Positions 37,001-46,766 of a stretch of DNA of 64,000 nt are shown here, piece after piece. A program made the translations under genes and the position numbers. This stretch comes from Synechococcales cyanobacterium GL140_1_metabat_312 (GTDB lineage Bacteria > Cyanobacteriota > Cyanobacteriia > Leptolyngbyales > Leptolyngbyaceae): assembly GCA_025351345.1 (NCBI GenBank), contig JANXWB010000008.1, positions 100,534 to 164,533 on the forward strand, in the 5' to 3' direction. A model generated the notes under the pieces. That model saw only the letters and a list, made by a program, of their open reading frames with translations, did no database searches and was not told where the DNA came from. Each line of letters begins with the position of its first letter. Positions within the stretch are counted from its first letter, which is position 1.

Positions 37001-39633
37001 CGATTCGTTTCATCCGAATTCTCATTCATTAAATCATACAGATCTGCACCCAACTGCAACATCAGTTTTCCGTTTTGGGTGGTGTTGTTCAGCCCTAGTC
37101 CGCCAGCAACATTATTAATCGGCTTGGTCGGGTCGAACTTCTGAACCGTATCAATCTCATAGGCCAGCATTCCAACGGTGCAAGATGCCGTCTGAATATA
37201 AGTCTTATCAGCAGTTGAAAGACTGTCGTAGGATGTACCAGCATCTATAAGGTCTAATGCACGACGAAGATTTGAGAAATTACCCCACATGGTTAAGGCA
37301 GGATAGGGATGCATGACAGTATCTTGTTTGGGTGGGAATGCACCATCTGGATCTCCAGCAAAGTGTGCCAAATTTCGTAGGGCAATTCCTAAGGGCTGAC
37401 CTGCTCCGATCGCATTTTTAAACGCGTCTGGATTTCCGGCTGGTGGCTCAAATTCCCAACCATTAGTTCCGCGTCCCAAGAAAAAGTCTGACAACAAATC
37501 GACTGGATCAGTTAGAGATGTAGCATTAAATCGGGTCGGGACGAAGTTAGTAGACTGACGCAAGGTCGTCGGAGTGCCGGGATGGGCCGTTGTCGCTAAA
37601 CAAGCAAACGGATAATCTTCCCCCAAACCCTGATTGATAAAGTCACTATGATATAGAGCAGTTGCCTGAACAGCCGCTAAATTATCACGCAAGGTTCTAT
37701 GCTGCTGCTGAACATGAGAAATAGTGGTAGCAGCAGATGCAATAGGATAGGGCTTAACTTCAGGCGGATAAAGCGGATCCCCCTCACGCTCATTAATTCC
37801 CGTTGGATCAGAGGAAATATATCCGTCATTATTACCATCTCGCGGAGTGACCCAACCAAAAGGGTTCCCCAACTCCAGACGCTCACCCACCAAAATACGA
37901 AGCCCCTCATTTCGGGCACGAGCTTCCCAATAGCCATCAGCCCCAACATTTTCATTCGTAATATCTTTTAGGTTAGACGCTGGACGATCGCCTTTAGTAG
38001 TTAAATAACTCTGAGCGGCTGGAATTGCATACCCATATCCAGTTTTATCTCCATCATTACGCGGAGGAACTGGCTTGGATATCGCAACTGCACCGCTACC
38101 GGAAGTAGACGAGGGGAAAGTTGACTTCGGTCCCCAACGACCATCAGCTCTTGACAAATCGTCGATATAGGGAGTTGCCTCCTTTTTAAACTGAATTCGC
38201 TGCTGAAGAGAACTACTGTAAGTCGGAGCTTGATAATTTAGTGAATTATTTTTTGGATTGGCCGCAGAACCTGTTCCGTCTTTGTTAGTTTGTCGCTTGT
38301 CTTCGGTCAGAATAGCAACTGGATCGCTGAAAACATCCTTAGCCGCTTCGGCTTTACTAGTATCATTACCACTGTCAACAATAGTGTCCCATTTAGGCTG
38401 CCCAGTTTGCTGATAATGCGGTTTGAATCCACCCCCTTTATCCGTTTGAAATCCCATTGTTCCGGCAGCCAAGAGACCTTGAAACTTGTCTTCTTCACTA
38501 CCCGTTGTAATTGAGATTTCAGAGTTATCGATCGGGGGATAGAGGCAAGAGTTTTTTGAACTAATCAAATACGACTGAAACTTATCCTTGGCACCCGTAC
38601 TACTTCCAACAATCAAATTCCCTTCCGTATGCATTGCACCATTAAACCGGAAGTCAGGACCGGGAAACACTTCTAAGTCATTACGGAACCATGCACCCCA
38701 TTTATTTCCTTTACTTATCTCACGATCTTGATGGAATTCAAGTGTAGTAGCAGCAGATTTTGCCGTGTCTGGAACAACTAAAACATCCACTTGGAAGTTT
38801 TTACGGACTACCGAAGTATTAGTCGGATCATTGAACCAACCGACAGAGGTAGCGGCAGCAGTAGTGGTTGGCAATTGACAAGCTGAACCCGTTTCAGTGG
38901 TTAAGGGACCATGGCGGACAACACCAGCAGCCGATTTTTCTTTGTCGCTTAACTTAACGAGTAACCGTTGAGATTCAGCCGGGTCTGCGGTTTGACCAGA
39001 CACAATAGGCGGTGTAGGAGTCTTGAAGATGATTGAATAAACAACGGTTGCATCTTCTTTTCCATCGCCGTCGGTATCTGCTTTGAACGACCAAGCATTA
39101 TCTATAATATCGTTCCCCAACGAGTCTTTAGCTGGCGTGTTTGGTAGAGTGTGGGGAGTTTCTCTTGGCAAAAGATAAGGATTAGCCGCGTCACCCGTTT
39201 GGCCTTCAATCAACGATTGCGGAAAGTTAACCCCATTATTAAGCATCATCTTGGCCAGATAATCTTCCTGAGGAACACCACCACTGGGATAACGATTATC
39301 TTGACTACTATCAAACATGAATTCCAGCTTCGATCGCGCCCGATCGATCGCAGGAGTTGCAGCATTATAGATAACGCGCTGCTGGTTACTCGTAATGACT
39401 TGGATGTTACGAGTGTAAGCCCGATAGGTCAACGCTCCCACAGACAACGACACCACCAAAATCAGCATTATGGCCGTCGGTAGAACTATCCCTGAATTTG
39501 GGGAAACCCTACGACTCATAACAAAAGCTGAGCGCAATAGCCAATCGATTGTACCTTTAGTCATCGATCGACACAGACGAGTGACCTCGCGGGTGAAGGT
39601 CTGAAATGCTTTGGAAAGGTTACGGTTTGACAT
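34006..39633 (-). CDS. hpsA: Hormogonium polysaccharide biosynthesis protein HpsA-like
   Basis: This very large 1,875-residue protein has an N-terminal membrane segment (SGIVLPTAIMLILVVSLSVGALTYRAYTRNIQV) followed by TPAIDRARSKLEFMFDS, the conserved HpsA beginning. A long extracytoplasmic part is rich in Thr, Ser, Asn, Asp and Pro (for example PGPDFRFNGAMHTEGNLIVG). HpsA is required for hormogonium polysaccharide accumulation and motility in Nostoc punctiforme, with unknown biochemical function. It heads the operon hpsA-hpsB-hpsC-two pseudopilins. An internal 27-bp tandem repeat encodes two copies of SNSDGTPKAI/D at about 36537-36590. No hps glycosyltransferases follow directly. Confidence 0.88.
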   Translation of the reverse strand: MSNRNLSKAFQTFTREVTRLCRSMTKGTIDWLLRSAFVMSRRVSPNSGIVLPTAIMLILVVSLSVGALTYRAYTRNIQVITSNQQRVIYNAATPAIDRARSKLEFMFDSSQDNRYPSGGVPQEDYLAKMMLNNGVNFPQSLIEGQTGDAANPYLLPRETPHTLPNTPAKDSLGNDIIDNAWSFKADTDGDGKEDATVVYSIIFKTPTPPIVSGQTADPAESQRLLVKLSDKEKSAAGVVRHGPLTTETGSACQLPTTTAAATSVGWFNDPTNTSVVRKNFQVDVLVVPDTAKSAATTLEFHQDREISKGNKWGAWFRNDLEVFPGPDFRFNGAMHTEGNLIVGSSTGAKDKFQSYLISSKNSCLYPPIDNSEISITTGSEEDKFQGLLAAGTMGFQTDKGGGFKPHYQQTGQPKWDTIVDSGNDTSKAEAAKDVFSDPVAILTEDKRQTNKDGTGSAANPKNNSLNYQAPTYSSSLQQRIQFKKEATPYIDDLSRADGRWGPKSTFPSSTSGSGAVAISKPVPPRNDGDKTGYGYAIPAAQSYLTTKGDRPASNLKDITNENVGADGYWEARARNEGLRILVGERLELGNPFGWVTPRDGNNDGYISSDPTGINEREGDPLYPPEVKPYPIASAATTISHVQQQHRTLRDNLAAVQATALYHSDFINQGLGEDYPFACLATTAHPGTPTTLRQSTNFVPTRFNATSLTDPVDLLSDFFLGRGTNGWEFEPPAGNPDAFKNAIGAGQPLGIALRNLAHFAGDPDGAFPPKQDTVMHPYPALTMWGNFSNLRRALDLIDAGTSYDSLSTADKTYIQTASCTVGMLAYEIDTVQKFDPTKPINNVAGGLGLNNTTQNGKLMLQLGADLYDLMNENSDETNRVLPKALIKQFQYKSTSTTRDAINPRDYYSVPPEAYIEALRQRYTDNFTGGGGYGVEAFNNSKLRMAELIMLNFQIRRDRTFGFRPSPSFGHYAIELPSRGGSPELAVYPSACDPDLFAIDDNALRGDDKAKGLLVSVNSDGTPKAISNSDGTPKADIDFSPSSALDAVKAQKLARARLGLSRLCGALNIPAISSPSKPTDYDLSKPYSISDENQDRPVVMPKFPALYYIFPQETHDLNGTLTSTVDIRQPGSYPVVDGTPDQKKLGLKSTDKESYIVDSYVQSSLGSYKFQPVGNDVANLPSPSFTSESVNAAVPTSLPNSSATVPTIARFPDEKRQVFPTKDFKVSSVAIKPRNLPGFALKNSSTDNWLLPSSDNVTGAGDGNANIPTNIIEAPTLLGSALVNKPFAVPFLDRAFFDGRQLMLARTLDLDVGMMRSDKAKLTGGPRKEPLLPMSGIVYAFREDSVREDAIARPSGTRMNAIRPATPTDPPLQTSGISIKSVDYLPDPRRRIHGFRLRNGRQVKRDAGYESGVFKAADNYRGLSFFSDQPLYIQGDLNRHQTGADDTIGAPLEEFTGGSAALIRGQAFDENKFYNRGGGGNSGKKDERFASLTGDRWRPTELLADSISILSDNFCDGSISDMFVSYDNTDAEKGYQRHPNNKLLSDDSQRTIYHDGPSFTKTGLYGLGCSSGTGHTSFKNSDRPDTKLDSTVTGKTGRYDWLRENPNVTSYNALASSSYEGTTMPAGDYATPIKISRSGLPLLSQPSGLPTTTTYDASKVDQKLSAIGTTYAYADKTSPDNNVKNMKFGAIQKTGGIRRVVNALPLKPDGTTRTNDATNINSIVVSGIAPSQPGNSYGGLHNFPRFIENWGGTTLDYVGSFLQLNFSNYATAPFQMMAWEYDDSGAVTPSFDGNENLEYYNAPDRQWGYDVGLQLAPAGPAASRFVLVKTPRNEFYSEPQINDPYIQNLCQVAVDDNNNNFPGARKPDGTPNLNCKN
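36537..36592. repeat. Internal tandem repeat in hpsA
   Basis: The unit GCTTTAGGAGTTCCGTCAGA is repeated with a period of 33-36 bases, in frame, giving SDGTPKAISNSDGTPKADID. It adds one copy of a roughly 11-residue motif to the HpsA extracytoplasmic region. Confidence 0.7.
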
Positions 39634-40048
39634 AGCGGTGATGTGCCAGGGAGACGATTTTGTAGAACTTCAGGAGAGTGGGACATTCCACGGGTCGGAA
39701 AATGGATTTATCCGGGACGATCGTTGGACCTACTGTATAGAGTGATAGTCTAGCCGATGAACTCAGGAATGGATGGAGACTGACCTAGTTAGAGAGAACT
39801 AATTCACTCGTATTAAGCTAAGAAATCATCATGAAAAAGTAGTGGGATCAAATCTTAAACCTGATTTAGTTGTACCGGATCCTAATAAAAATGTCCAAAC
39901 CTCTTGGAACATCATTACTAATAATCATTTCGGGGGCTTCATGAGGACTTCATGTTCTATAAGGCTACCCAAAACGATCGAATTTAATTAACATCAGATT
40001 CAAAATAGACCAAAAAAATTGAAATTATCTACTCTCACAACAATAAAA
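39634..40048. other. Intergenic region upstream of hpsA
   Basis: This region should hold the promoter of the hps operon, at its left end. No ORF or RNA gene is seen. The right end runs into the rpmB terminator. Confidence 0.4.
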
Positions 40049-40076
40049 TAGCCCCCGTGGATTTCCACCGGAGCTA
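40049..40076 (-). terminator. Rho-independent terminator of rpmB
   Basis: On the minus strand TAGCTCCGGTGG pairs with CCACGGGGGCTA (10 of 12 positions) around AAAT, followed by TTTTATTG. It lies 60 bp after the rpmB stop. Confidence 0.7.
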
Positions 40077-40135
40077 CTCAATCATTTATTTACCACATCT
40101 ACATAATCGGATGATGTCTAAGCATCTAACCGAAT

Positions 40136-40372
40136 CTAGAATTTGTTCAGGTTGACACCCAGCTGCTTAGCATAAACCGCCAAACCCTTAAGTTCAATGG
40201 TCTTGATGGCTTTAGTTGAAAGGTTCAAACGCACAAAACGCTTACCTTCAGCCCACCAGAGGCGCTTCCACTGAAGATTCACACCTTGTAATTTCTTAGT
40301 CCGACGGTGGGAGTGAGAGACCGCGAAAGCATTGTTCGCCTTCTTGCCTGTTAATTCACATACGCGCGACAT
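40136..40372 (-). CDS. rpmB: 50S ribosomal protein bL28
   Basis: The 78-residue protein has the bL28 signature [40 protein letters not shown] and ends [18 protein letters not shown]. It is a structural component of the large ribosomal subunit. It stands alone with a clear terminator downstream, and the 154-bp gap to argD on the same strand suggests an independent promoter. Confidence 0.97.
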   Translation of the reverse strand: MSRVCELTGKKANNAFAVSHSHRRTKKLQGVNLQWKRLWWAEGKRFVRLNLSTKAIKTIELKGLAVYAKQLGVNLNKF

Positions 40373-40526
40373 AATTATTCTCCGCTTATTACTATTTCTT
40401 TAAATGTCCAGTCTGTAATCATAACCACAAACCGCGACCGATCGATCGTCTCAACCTAGATTTTTCTACAACCTGAGAATCGATTGAAAACCGATCGGCA
40501 GTTCACGACATATTATTCAGGATTTT

Positions 40527-41795
40527 CTAGAGAGCCGCAAATAATCGGTCAAGCACCAAAAGTGCCTTATCAATTTCCTCGGCTGTCACCAAAAGCGGCG
40601 GTACGAATCTCACGACTGTTGGTCCGGCAGGGACTAGCAATAATCCCGCTTCCATTGCTGACTTCACCAAATCGATCGCGCCCATAGAGATATCCGATCG
40701 CAACACCAGTCCCTGAATCAAGCCCCAACCACGGGATAGCTCAATCAGATGGGGATATTGATTTGCAAGCTTTTGTAAGCCATAGGTAAGCTGTGCGCCT
40801 CGTTCCTTAACATTCTCAATTAAATTTGATGCCTCAACATACTGACAAACCGCCAGTGCTACACCACAGACAAAAGGATTACCGCCGTAGGTACTCGCAT
40901 GATCCCCAGGCTCAAACACATCACAGGATGACTTACACAGCAACGCCCCGATCGGAATCCCACCGCCTAAGCCTTTAGCCGAAGTAAAAATATCTGGCTC
41001 AATTCCTAAATTTTCATAGCCCCAGAGCTTACCCGATCGGCCCATACCAACTTGGACTTCATCTAAAATCAACAAAATTCCAGTTTCATCACAGAGTTGA
41101 CGGACTTGCTGAAAATAAGCCTCATTACCAGGATTCACGCCTCCTTCGCCTTGAAGCGGTTCCAGCATAATTGCAGCGACTTGGGATTGATCTCGGTCGA
41201 GTTCTGCGATCGTTGCCCTCAAAGCTTCAATGTCGTTGTAGGGAACATAGTGAAACCCTGGAACTAATGGCGAAAAATTCTTCTGGTATTTGGGCTGACC
41301 TGTTGCCGTAACAGTTGCCAACGTACGCCCGTGGAAACTAGCATGAGCCGTAATAATCACCGGATTCTCAATACCGCGTTTTACCTTGGCATATTTTCGA
41401 GCTAGCTTAATGGCACCTTCATTCGCTTCAGCCCCAGAATTACAGAAAAAAGCACGATCGGCGCAGGAACGATCGACTAACCATTTGGCTAACTCGCCTT
41501 GTTGGGGAATGTAGTAAAGATTTGAAACATGGTGAAGCGTCTGCATTTGCCGAGTGACAGCTTCCACCATGACCGGATGAGCATGACCTAAGGTACAGGT
41601 TGCAATTCCCGCTACAAAATCTAGGTAGACTTTACCCCGATCGTCCCAAACTCGACATCCCTCCCCACGAACCAAAGTCAAGGGAAATCGTCCGTAGGTG
41701 GTCATCACATAGTGATCAAATTCTGCTGTGTCAAATGGCGCGAAGGTATCGAGGTTTGCATTGACCTCAGGTTTTACAAGGGTATCTAAAGTCAC
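40527..41795 (-). CDS. argD: Acetylornithine aminotransferase
   Basis: The 422-residue class III PLP enzyme has LDFVAGIATCTLGHAHP, FFCNSGAEANEGAIKLARKYAK, the ILLILDEVQVGMGRSGKLWGYE aspartate region and the Schiff-base lysine in IFTSAKGLGGGIPIGA. It converts N-acetylglutamate semialdehyde to N-acetylornithine in arginine synthesis and may also act on succinyldiaminopimelate. The N-terminal extension (about 25 residues) before FDHYVMTTYGRFPLTL is common in cyanobacteria. No other arg genes are adjacent. Confidence 0.95.
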   Translation of the reverse strand: MTLDTLVKPEVNANLDTFAPFDTAEFDHYVMTTYGRFPLTLVRGEGCRVWDDRGKVYLDFVAGIATCTLGHAHPVMVEAVTRQMQTLHHVSNLYYIPQQGELAKWLVDRSCADRAFFCNSGAEANEGAIKLARKYAKVKRGIENPVIITAHASFHGRTLATVTATGQPKYQKNFSPLVPGFHYVPYNDIEALRATIAELDRDQSQVAAIMLEPLQGEGGVNPGNEAYFQQVRQLCDETGILLILDEVQVGMGRSGKLWGYENLGIEPDIFTSAKGLGGGIPIGALLCKSSCDVFEPGDHASTYGGNPFVCGVALAVCQYVEASNLIENVKERGAQLTYGLQKLANQYPHLIELSRGWGLIQGLVLRSDISMGAIDLVKSAMEAGLLLVPAGPTVVRFVPPLLVTAEEIDKALLVLDRLFAAL

Positions 41796-41895
41796 TGCTC
41801 TGCAAACCTCGGTAAATTAAATGGACTGACTTAGAAATCGTAACGCTAAAAAGCTGGATTTTGACCGGATTTTAGCCGAATCTTAGTAAGGGGAA

Positions 41896-42105
41896 CTAGC
41901 CCAATTCAAGCGCTCCAGCAGGCACATCACGCCAAGATGTTACAACCGATCGTCTGACTAACCAACCTGCCATTCTTTGCTGATGAGTCAAGTTAAGTTC
42001 AAATGAATCGCAACAGTCGATCGCTTGTTGTTCGTTACAGCAAGCAATACAGGCATACAATAGTCCACTCGGATCTAGCTGTTCATTAACCCAGATTTTT
42101 ATCAT
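41896..42105 (-). CDS. Small conserved protein, function unknown
   Basis: From the ATG at 42105, preceded by GGAGG (the upstream TTG is rejected), the product has 69 residues: MIKIWVNEQLDPSGLLYACIACCNEQQAIDCC, then RMAGWLVRRSVVTSWRDVPAGALELG. It has four cysteines in CIACC and DCC, which might bind metal. It lies 100 bp before argD on the same strand. The ending resembles, from memory, small cyanobacterial proteins of unknown function. I infer no role. Confidence 0.6.
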   Translation of the reverse strand: MIKIWVNEQLDPSGLLYACIACCNEQQAIDCCDSFELNLTHQQRMAGWLVRRSVVTSWRDVPAGALELG

Positions 42106-42909
42106 GGTGCTGCCCTCCAAAAATCTATATTTTGTATCAAATTCAGACTTCTATTGTAAGACGAATTATGAGATTTAGTAGGGACTTGAATAAATATCAA
42201 ACGATATCGAAAGGAACTAAATGAGCCATCCTTTTAAATGTTCACTTGCTTGAGGGTAACGGTATTTTCGCATTGCTTTACTTTTAATTGAAGAATTAAA
42301 CGCGGATCCAACTCCCTACATAATTCCTAGCATATCTACAACTTCTTTTTCTTTAGGAGCACATCCTGGATCCCAACGAACATCTAGCTGAGTCTATTTA
42401 GGTTTCAACATTTAGGTTAAAACAATGTGAGTAGATGGACTAATAATCCCGGCATCATTGGCGATCGTCTAGGTAATTCCCTAGTTTGATCCACCAGTGT
42501 GCGTAACCAAGAGATTTACAGCTTTTGTCTGGATCAAATTTCCCCGTAACTTGGTCTAGGATTAATGCTCCTACACAGATCAGATCCAGACAAGGGATGC
42601 GATGATTAAGGTATCGTTTTAGAATTGAACGTCCTAATTTCAAGCACTACTTTTAAGTTTGAGTGAATCATTGATAAGCGATCGATTACTACTAATTCAG
42701 CGCGATCGTATTTCTTTAAAATTCCAATTTGAAGTTAGCGCATAATCTTTTAGGAGAAACATTTGGATTCAGTTAGCTGAACTGAGTAAGATTAAAATCC
42801 ACTTATTTGATGATTTAAATTATAAAATCTAACTTTGTCTAGTACTACAAGTTTTTTCTGTATTCCCTTAACATTTACAATTATTTTCTAGAGTTAGGAA
42901 TGTGCCTGA
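42106..42909. other. Long intergenic region upstream of priA
   Basis: These 804 bp lie between a minus-strand small gene and priA (plus). A 62-codon minus-strand frame at 42455-42643 has no recognisable motif and no good ribosome-binding site, so I do not call it. The rest is AT-rich. Promoters for both flanking genes should be here. CGATCG sites occur at about 42461 and 42679. Confidence 0.4.
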
Positions 42910-45351
42910 ATGAGTAGCGATCGTAGTTGGGTTCAGGTATTAGTTGATTGCCCAGGTGTGCAAGGTTTGTATACTTATGAAGTTCCTCATGATTTAGTTG
43001 TTCGAGTCGGAGATATTTTATCTGTTCCCTTTGGTACGCAGCAGGTTGGTGCGATCGCATTAGCGTTAGATTCAGATCAGAAATCACTTTCGGTTGAGTT
43101 AAAGGGTACAAAAATTCGTAAAATTGATGCGGTAGTGAGTTCGGGATTTTTCCCAGTTCATTATTGGACTTTACTCCATCGAGTTGCGCAGTACTATCAG
43201 ACTCCATTAATGCAGGTGGTAAGGGCTGCATTGCCACCTGGGCTATTATCACGATCGCAGCGCCGACTTAAGTTATGCCCCAATCAGAATAACAATCTAA
43301 ATAGCAATACAACTGTGTCTCTTCAAGCGCAGAAAGTATTAAATTTGTTGTCTGAAAGTAAAACTGGCGATTATTCTTGGCGCTTTATACAACAGAAGAT
43401 AAAGGGTTTGGGAAAGGTCGTTCAGGAATTGGTTCGATCGGGGTTAGTTGATAGTTATTTGCAACCGCCACAAACCGTTCGTCCTAAGCAACAACAAGCG
43501 GTGACATTGGTTTCTGATGGGAGTTCTGATATTGATCGTGAGTTGAGCGATCGGCATCGAGAGATTTTGGAATGTTTGAAACGTATGGGCGGTGAGGCTT
43601 GGGTTAGTGATTTGTTGGTCCAAACTAAATCCAGTTCAAGCATACTTAAAACCTTGGAAAAAAAGGGATTTATTGCGCTGCAATCTCGTGAAATGCTTCG
43701 TCAAGAAATTCATACTGTGGGATCCGACTTACCGAAGGTTTTGACTGAATTTCAGATGCAAGTGGTTCGATCGATTCAAGATTATAAAAGCACTGTAACT
43801 ATTTTGCTCCACGGAGTTACAGGATCGGGCAAAACAGAAGTTTATTTACAGGCGATCGCACCTCTTTTAATGGCTGGAAAGTCAGCATTGGTTTTGGTAC
43901 CGGAAATTGGTTTGACTCCGCAATTGACCGATCGGTTTCGGGCGAGGTTTGGCGATCGGGTGCGGGTTTATCACAGCGCACTTTCTGAGGGGGAACGCTA
44001 TGACACTTGGCGACAAATGTTGAAACCCGAGCCGCAGGTCGTAATTGGAACGCGGAGTGCGATTTTTGCCCCGTTGACGAATTTGGGATTGATCGTTTTA
44101 GATGAAGAACATGATTCTAGTTTTAAACAAGATCAACCTGCGCCTTGTTATCACGGGAGGACGGTTGCAAAGTGGCGATCGCAGTTGGAAGATTGTCCGT
44201 TGCTTTTAGGGTCTGCTACACCATCGCTCGAATCCTGGTATGCGCCCGAGACTAAGTATTTATCATTGCTGACCCGAGTGCACGATCGGCCCCAACCCAA
44301 CATTGAAGTGGTGGATATGCGGTTGGAGCTGAAGGACGGCAATCGATCGATTTTCAGCCGATCGTTACGAGATGGGATTGCTGAGATGAAGGAAAAAGGG
44401 CAGCAAGGGATTTTATTTATCCACCGACGGGGACATAGTAGCCATGTGTCTTGCCGGAGTTGTGGCTATGTGATGGAATGCCCCAATTGCGACGTTTCGC
44501 TGTCTTACCATCACACGCACGCGACGGCGGTGGAACTGTTGCGCTGTCATTATTGTGGCTATACGCAGCGTCAACCTAAGATTTGTCCAGTCTGTAGTTC
44601 CATTTATTTCAAGCATTTTGGCAGTGGGACGCAGCGGGTGACGCAAGAACTAGCCCAGGAATTCCCTGATTTGAAAGTTTTGCGATTTGATAGTGATACG
44701 ACTCGGACCAAGGGCGCGCACCGAAGTTTGCTCGATCGGTTTTCCCGTGGGGAGGCTGATCTATTGGTGGGAACTCAGATGTTGACGAAGGGCTTAGATT
44801 TGCCGCAGGTGACGTTGGTGGGAATTGTGGCGGCGGATGGATTGTTGCATTTGCAGGATTTTCGATCAGCGGAACGAGCCTGTCAGACGTTGTTACAAGT
44901 GGCGGGCCGATCGGGTCGGGGGAACGATCGTGGTCGTGTTATTTTGCAGACCTATAGCCCTGATCATCCGGTGATTGATGCGGTGGTGGCTCAAGATTAT
45001 GGTGCGTTTGCCCGATCGGAGTTGGAAACCCGAACCATTTTGCGCTATCCGCCGATCGGCTGGGTGATTTTAATTCGGCTTAGTAGTCCAGACGCAATCG
45101 AGGTTCAGACAGCAGCGAACCAAGTGGCTCAGCGGTTACAAATGTTAGCTCAAGGACGATATGAGGTGTTGGGACCCTCTCCGGCGATGGTGTTGCGAGT
45201 GGCGCAGCGATATCGATGGCAGGTTTTATTGAAAGGTGAAACTAATGGACCAACTTCCACACCCGTGGAACTCCATTTGGAAGAATTGCGATCGGTTTGT
45301 GGTCCGGGGGTTAGTTTAACGATCGATGTGGATCCGGTGAATTTGATGTGA
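42910..45351 (+). CDS. priA: Primosomal replication restart protein N' (PriA helicase)
   Basis: The 813-residue superfamily 2 helicase has a 3'-DNA-binding N-terminal domain (VQVLVDCPGVQGLYTYEVP), the Walker A motif LLHGVTGSGKTEVYLQ, motif II VLDEEHDSSFKQ, and eight zinc-binding cysteines (CRSCGYVMECPNC and CHYCGYTQRQPKICPVC). C-terminal helicase motifs are LLVGTQMLTKGLDLPQVTLVG and QVAGRSGRG. PriA restarts collapsed replication forks. Codon use and CGATCG density are typical of the genome. It is complete and slightly longer than the E. coli protein (732). Confidence 0.96.
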   Translation: MSSDRSWVQVLVDCPGVQGLYTYEVPHDLVVRVGDILSVPFGTQQVGAIALALDSDQKSLSVELKGTKIRKIDAVVSSGFFPVHYWTLLHRVAQYYQTPLMQVVRAALPPGLLSRSQRRLKLCPNQNNNLNSNTTVSLQAQKVLNLLSESKTGDYSWRFIQQKIKGLGKVVQELVRSGLVDSYLQPPQTVRPKQQQAVTLVSDGSSDIDRELSDRHREILECLKRMGGEAWVSDLLVQTKSSSSILKTLEKKGFIALQSREMLRQEIHTVGSDLPKVLTEFQMQVVRSIQDYKSTVTILLHGVTGSGKTEVYLQAIAPLLMAGKSALVLVPEIGLTPQLTDRFRARFGDRVRVYHSALSEGERYDTWRQMLKPEPQVVIGTRSAIFAPLTNLGLIVLDEEHDSSFKQDQPAPCYHGRTVAKWRSQLEDCPLLLGSATPSLESWYAPETKYLSLLTRVHDRPQPNIEVVDMRLELKDGNRSIFSRSLRDGIAEMKEKGQQGILFIHRRGHSSHVSCRSCGYVMECPNCDVSLSYHHTHATAVELLRCHYCGYTQRQPKICPVCSSIYFKHFGSGTQRVTQELAQEFPDLKVLRFDSDTTRTKGAHRSLLDRFSRGEADLLVGTQMLTKGLDLPQVTLVGIVAADGLLHLQDFRSAERACQTLLQVAGRSGRGNDRGRVILQTYSPDHPVIDAVVAQDYGAFARSELETRTILRYPPIGWVILIRLSSPDAIEVQTAANQVAQRLQMLAQGRYEVLGPSPAMVLRVAQRYRWQVLLKGETNGPTSTPVELHLEELRSVCGPGVSLTIDVDPVNLM

Positions 45352-45443
45352 GGTTAGTCTTCACTCACCCCAAGATTGCCTTTCCATAATTCATAGACAG
45401 CATTTCTCTAGGAGGGTCGGGTTTTAACTTTAATTCTCGCCTT

Positions 45444-46766
45444 TCAACTATTGTGCAATTCCGGATCAAACTGCGTTAGTGATCCACAATGGGTACAGTG
45501 GGGCATCTGCCGATGGGTCGTAACATGACAACTGGGACATTCCTCATATTGCTGATAGCCACAGTGGGCACAGTAGGCATCATTGGGGCCGATTTGTGTG
45601 GCACAGCGTAGACAACGGGATTGGGCAATTCGATTGGTTGCGTCTGTTTGAGCCTTGGCTCTGCGTTTACTGAAGCGTTGGATCAGCTTGATTAAACCAA
45701 ATCCCACTAAAGGAATCACCACAATCTGAGAGTAGGAAACCAAAAATAATAGATTGCCGAAGATGTTACCGATCGCTGTAGCAATCCACTGAAAGAGTAC
45801 GCCGACTTGTAAAAATTCAAATATTTTTAGTAATGCTGGAATTGTCGCAATGATCAATAAATGCCAAGTGATTAATGCAACTAATGCATAGTTCTTACGT
45901 AAAGCAAAACGATGAATAGCATAAGAAATCAAAATTAATGGCAACAGAAACAATGCCTGGAAAGCAAGTTGAATGCTTGGGTACCAGAACGAGGCGTGGC
46001 GGTATTGGGCTGCGATCGTTTCAAATGTCGTGGGATTTTTTAAATAAACTAGTAGAGTTTGAACTACAGGTTGGGCGAGGAGGGTTTGTTTGAGTTCGGT
46101 AATGTCCTGTTTAAGTTGGTTGATTGTGGCGTTGTTGGCGTCGGTTTTTTGTTTGGCTTGTTCGGCGCTGATGGTATTAATCGATCGACTGCGGGGTTGG
46201 CCTGCAACTTTTTCAAGTAGGGTGGAATCGTATTGGCTACGGATATTACGATTCGTTTGTTCGAGTTCGCTGATTTTTTGGAGTTTGAGGTCGATCGATG
46301 CCACGGTTTTCCGGTTTTCGGGAGTCCGTAGAGCATCTTGTAAGCCTGCATAGTCGAGACATTGGGGGGATACTTGCCCGATATGATTGATTTGATTGCG
46401 TTGATAGCTATCGCGAATGCTGCTGGGATTCGATGGATCGCTTGGAAATACTGGCTCTGTTCTATTTGAAGTTGTCCCATAATCCAAAATCGAATCAGAG
46501 GGCACGATCGATTGACTTACTATGGCGTAATCTTTACCTGCGTCCTTTGGTTCTCGGTAGGTCTGCCATTCGCTGTAGCAGGGATAGGCTTGGTAAGGAC
46601 TGAGATGCCAGTTACTAATATCATTCAGGCCAAAGAAGACGTTTGCGAGGATGAAAATATCTACAAATACAATTACAATCAGACTCGGCACATTCAAAGA
46701 TTGTCGATTGAGCGTACTGGATTTGCGAAAGAATCGCCGAATTAGATTGCGAACTTTGTTGAACAT
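45444..46766 (-). CDS. Membrane protein with C-terminal double zinc ribbon
   Basis: The 440-residue protein has an N-terminal membrane segment (SLIVIVFVDIFILANVFFGL), a long periplasmic or cytosolic part with a Gln/Asn-rich coiled coil (KQKTDANNATINQLKQDITELKQTLL), three or four further membrane helices (about residues 250-380) and a C-terminal double zinc ribbon: CLRC...CAHCGY and CPSC...CTHCGS. It resembles cyanobacterial membrane zinc-ribbon proteins of unknown function. It is convergent with priA. Confidence 0.75.
   Translation of the reverse strand: MFNKVRNLIRRFFRKSSTLNRQSLNVPSLIVIVFVDIFILANVFFGLNDISNWHLSPYQAYPCYSEWQTYREPKDAGKDYAIVSQSIVPSDSILDYGTTSNRTEPVFPSDPSNPSSIRDSYQRNQINHIGQVSPQCLDYAGLQDALRTPENRKTVASIDLKLQKISELEQTNRNIRSQYDSTLLEKVAGQPRSRSINTISAEQAKQKTDANNATINQLKQDITELKQTLLAQPVVQTLLVYLKNPTTFETIAAQYRHASFWYPSIQLAFQALFLLPLILISYAIHRFALRKNYALVALITWHLLIIATIPALLKIFEFLQVGVLFQWIATAIGNIFGNLLFLVSYSQIVVIPLVGFGLIKLIQRFSKRRAKAQTDATNRIAQSRCLRCATQIGPNDAYCAHCGYQQYEECPSCHVTTHRQMPHCTHCGSLTQFDPELHNS

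Noticed and set aside
42455..42643. Minus-strand ORF of 62 codons upstream of priA
   Set aside because: It has no recognisable motif and no good ribosome-binding site. In an AT-rich intergenic region of 800 bp an ORF of this length is expected by chance.
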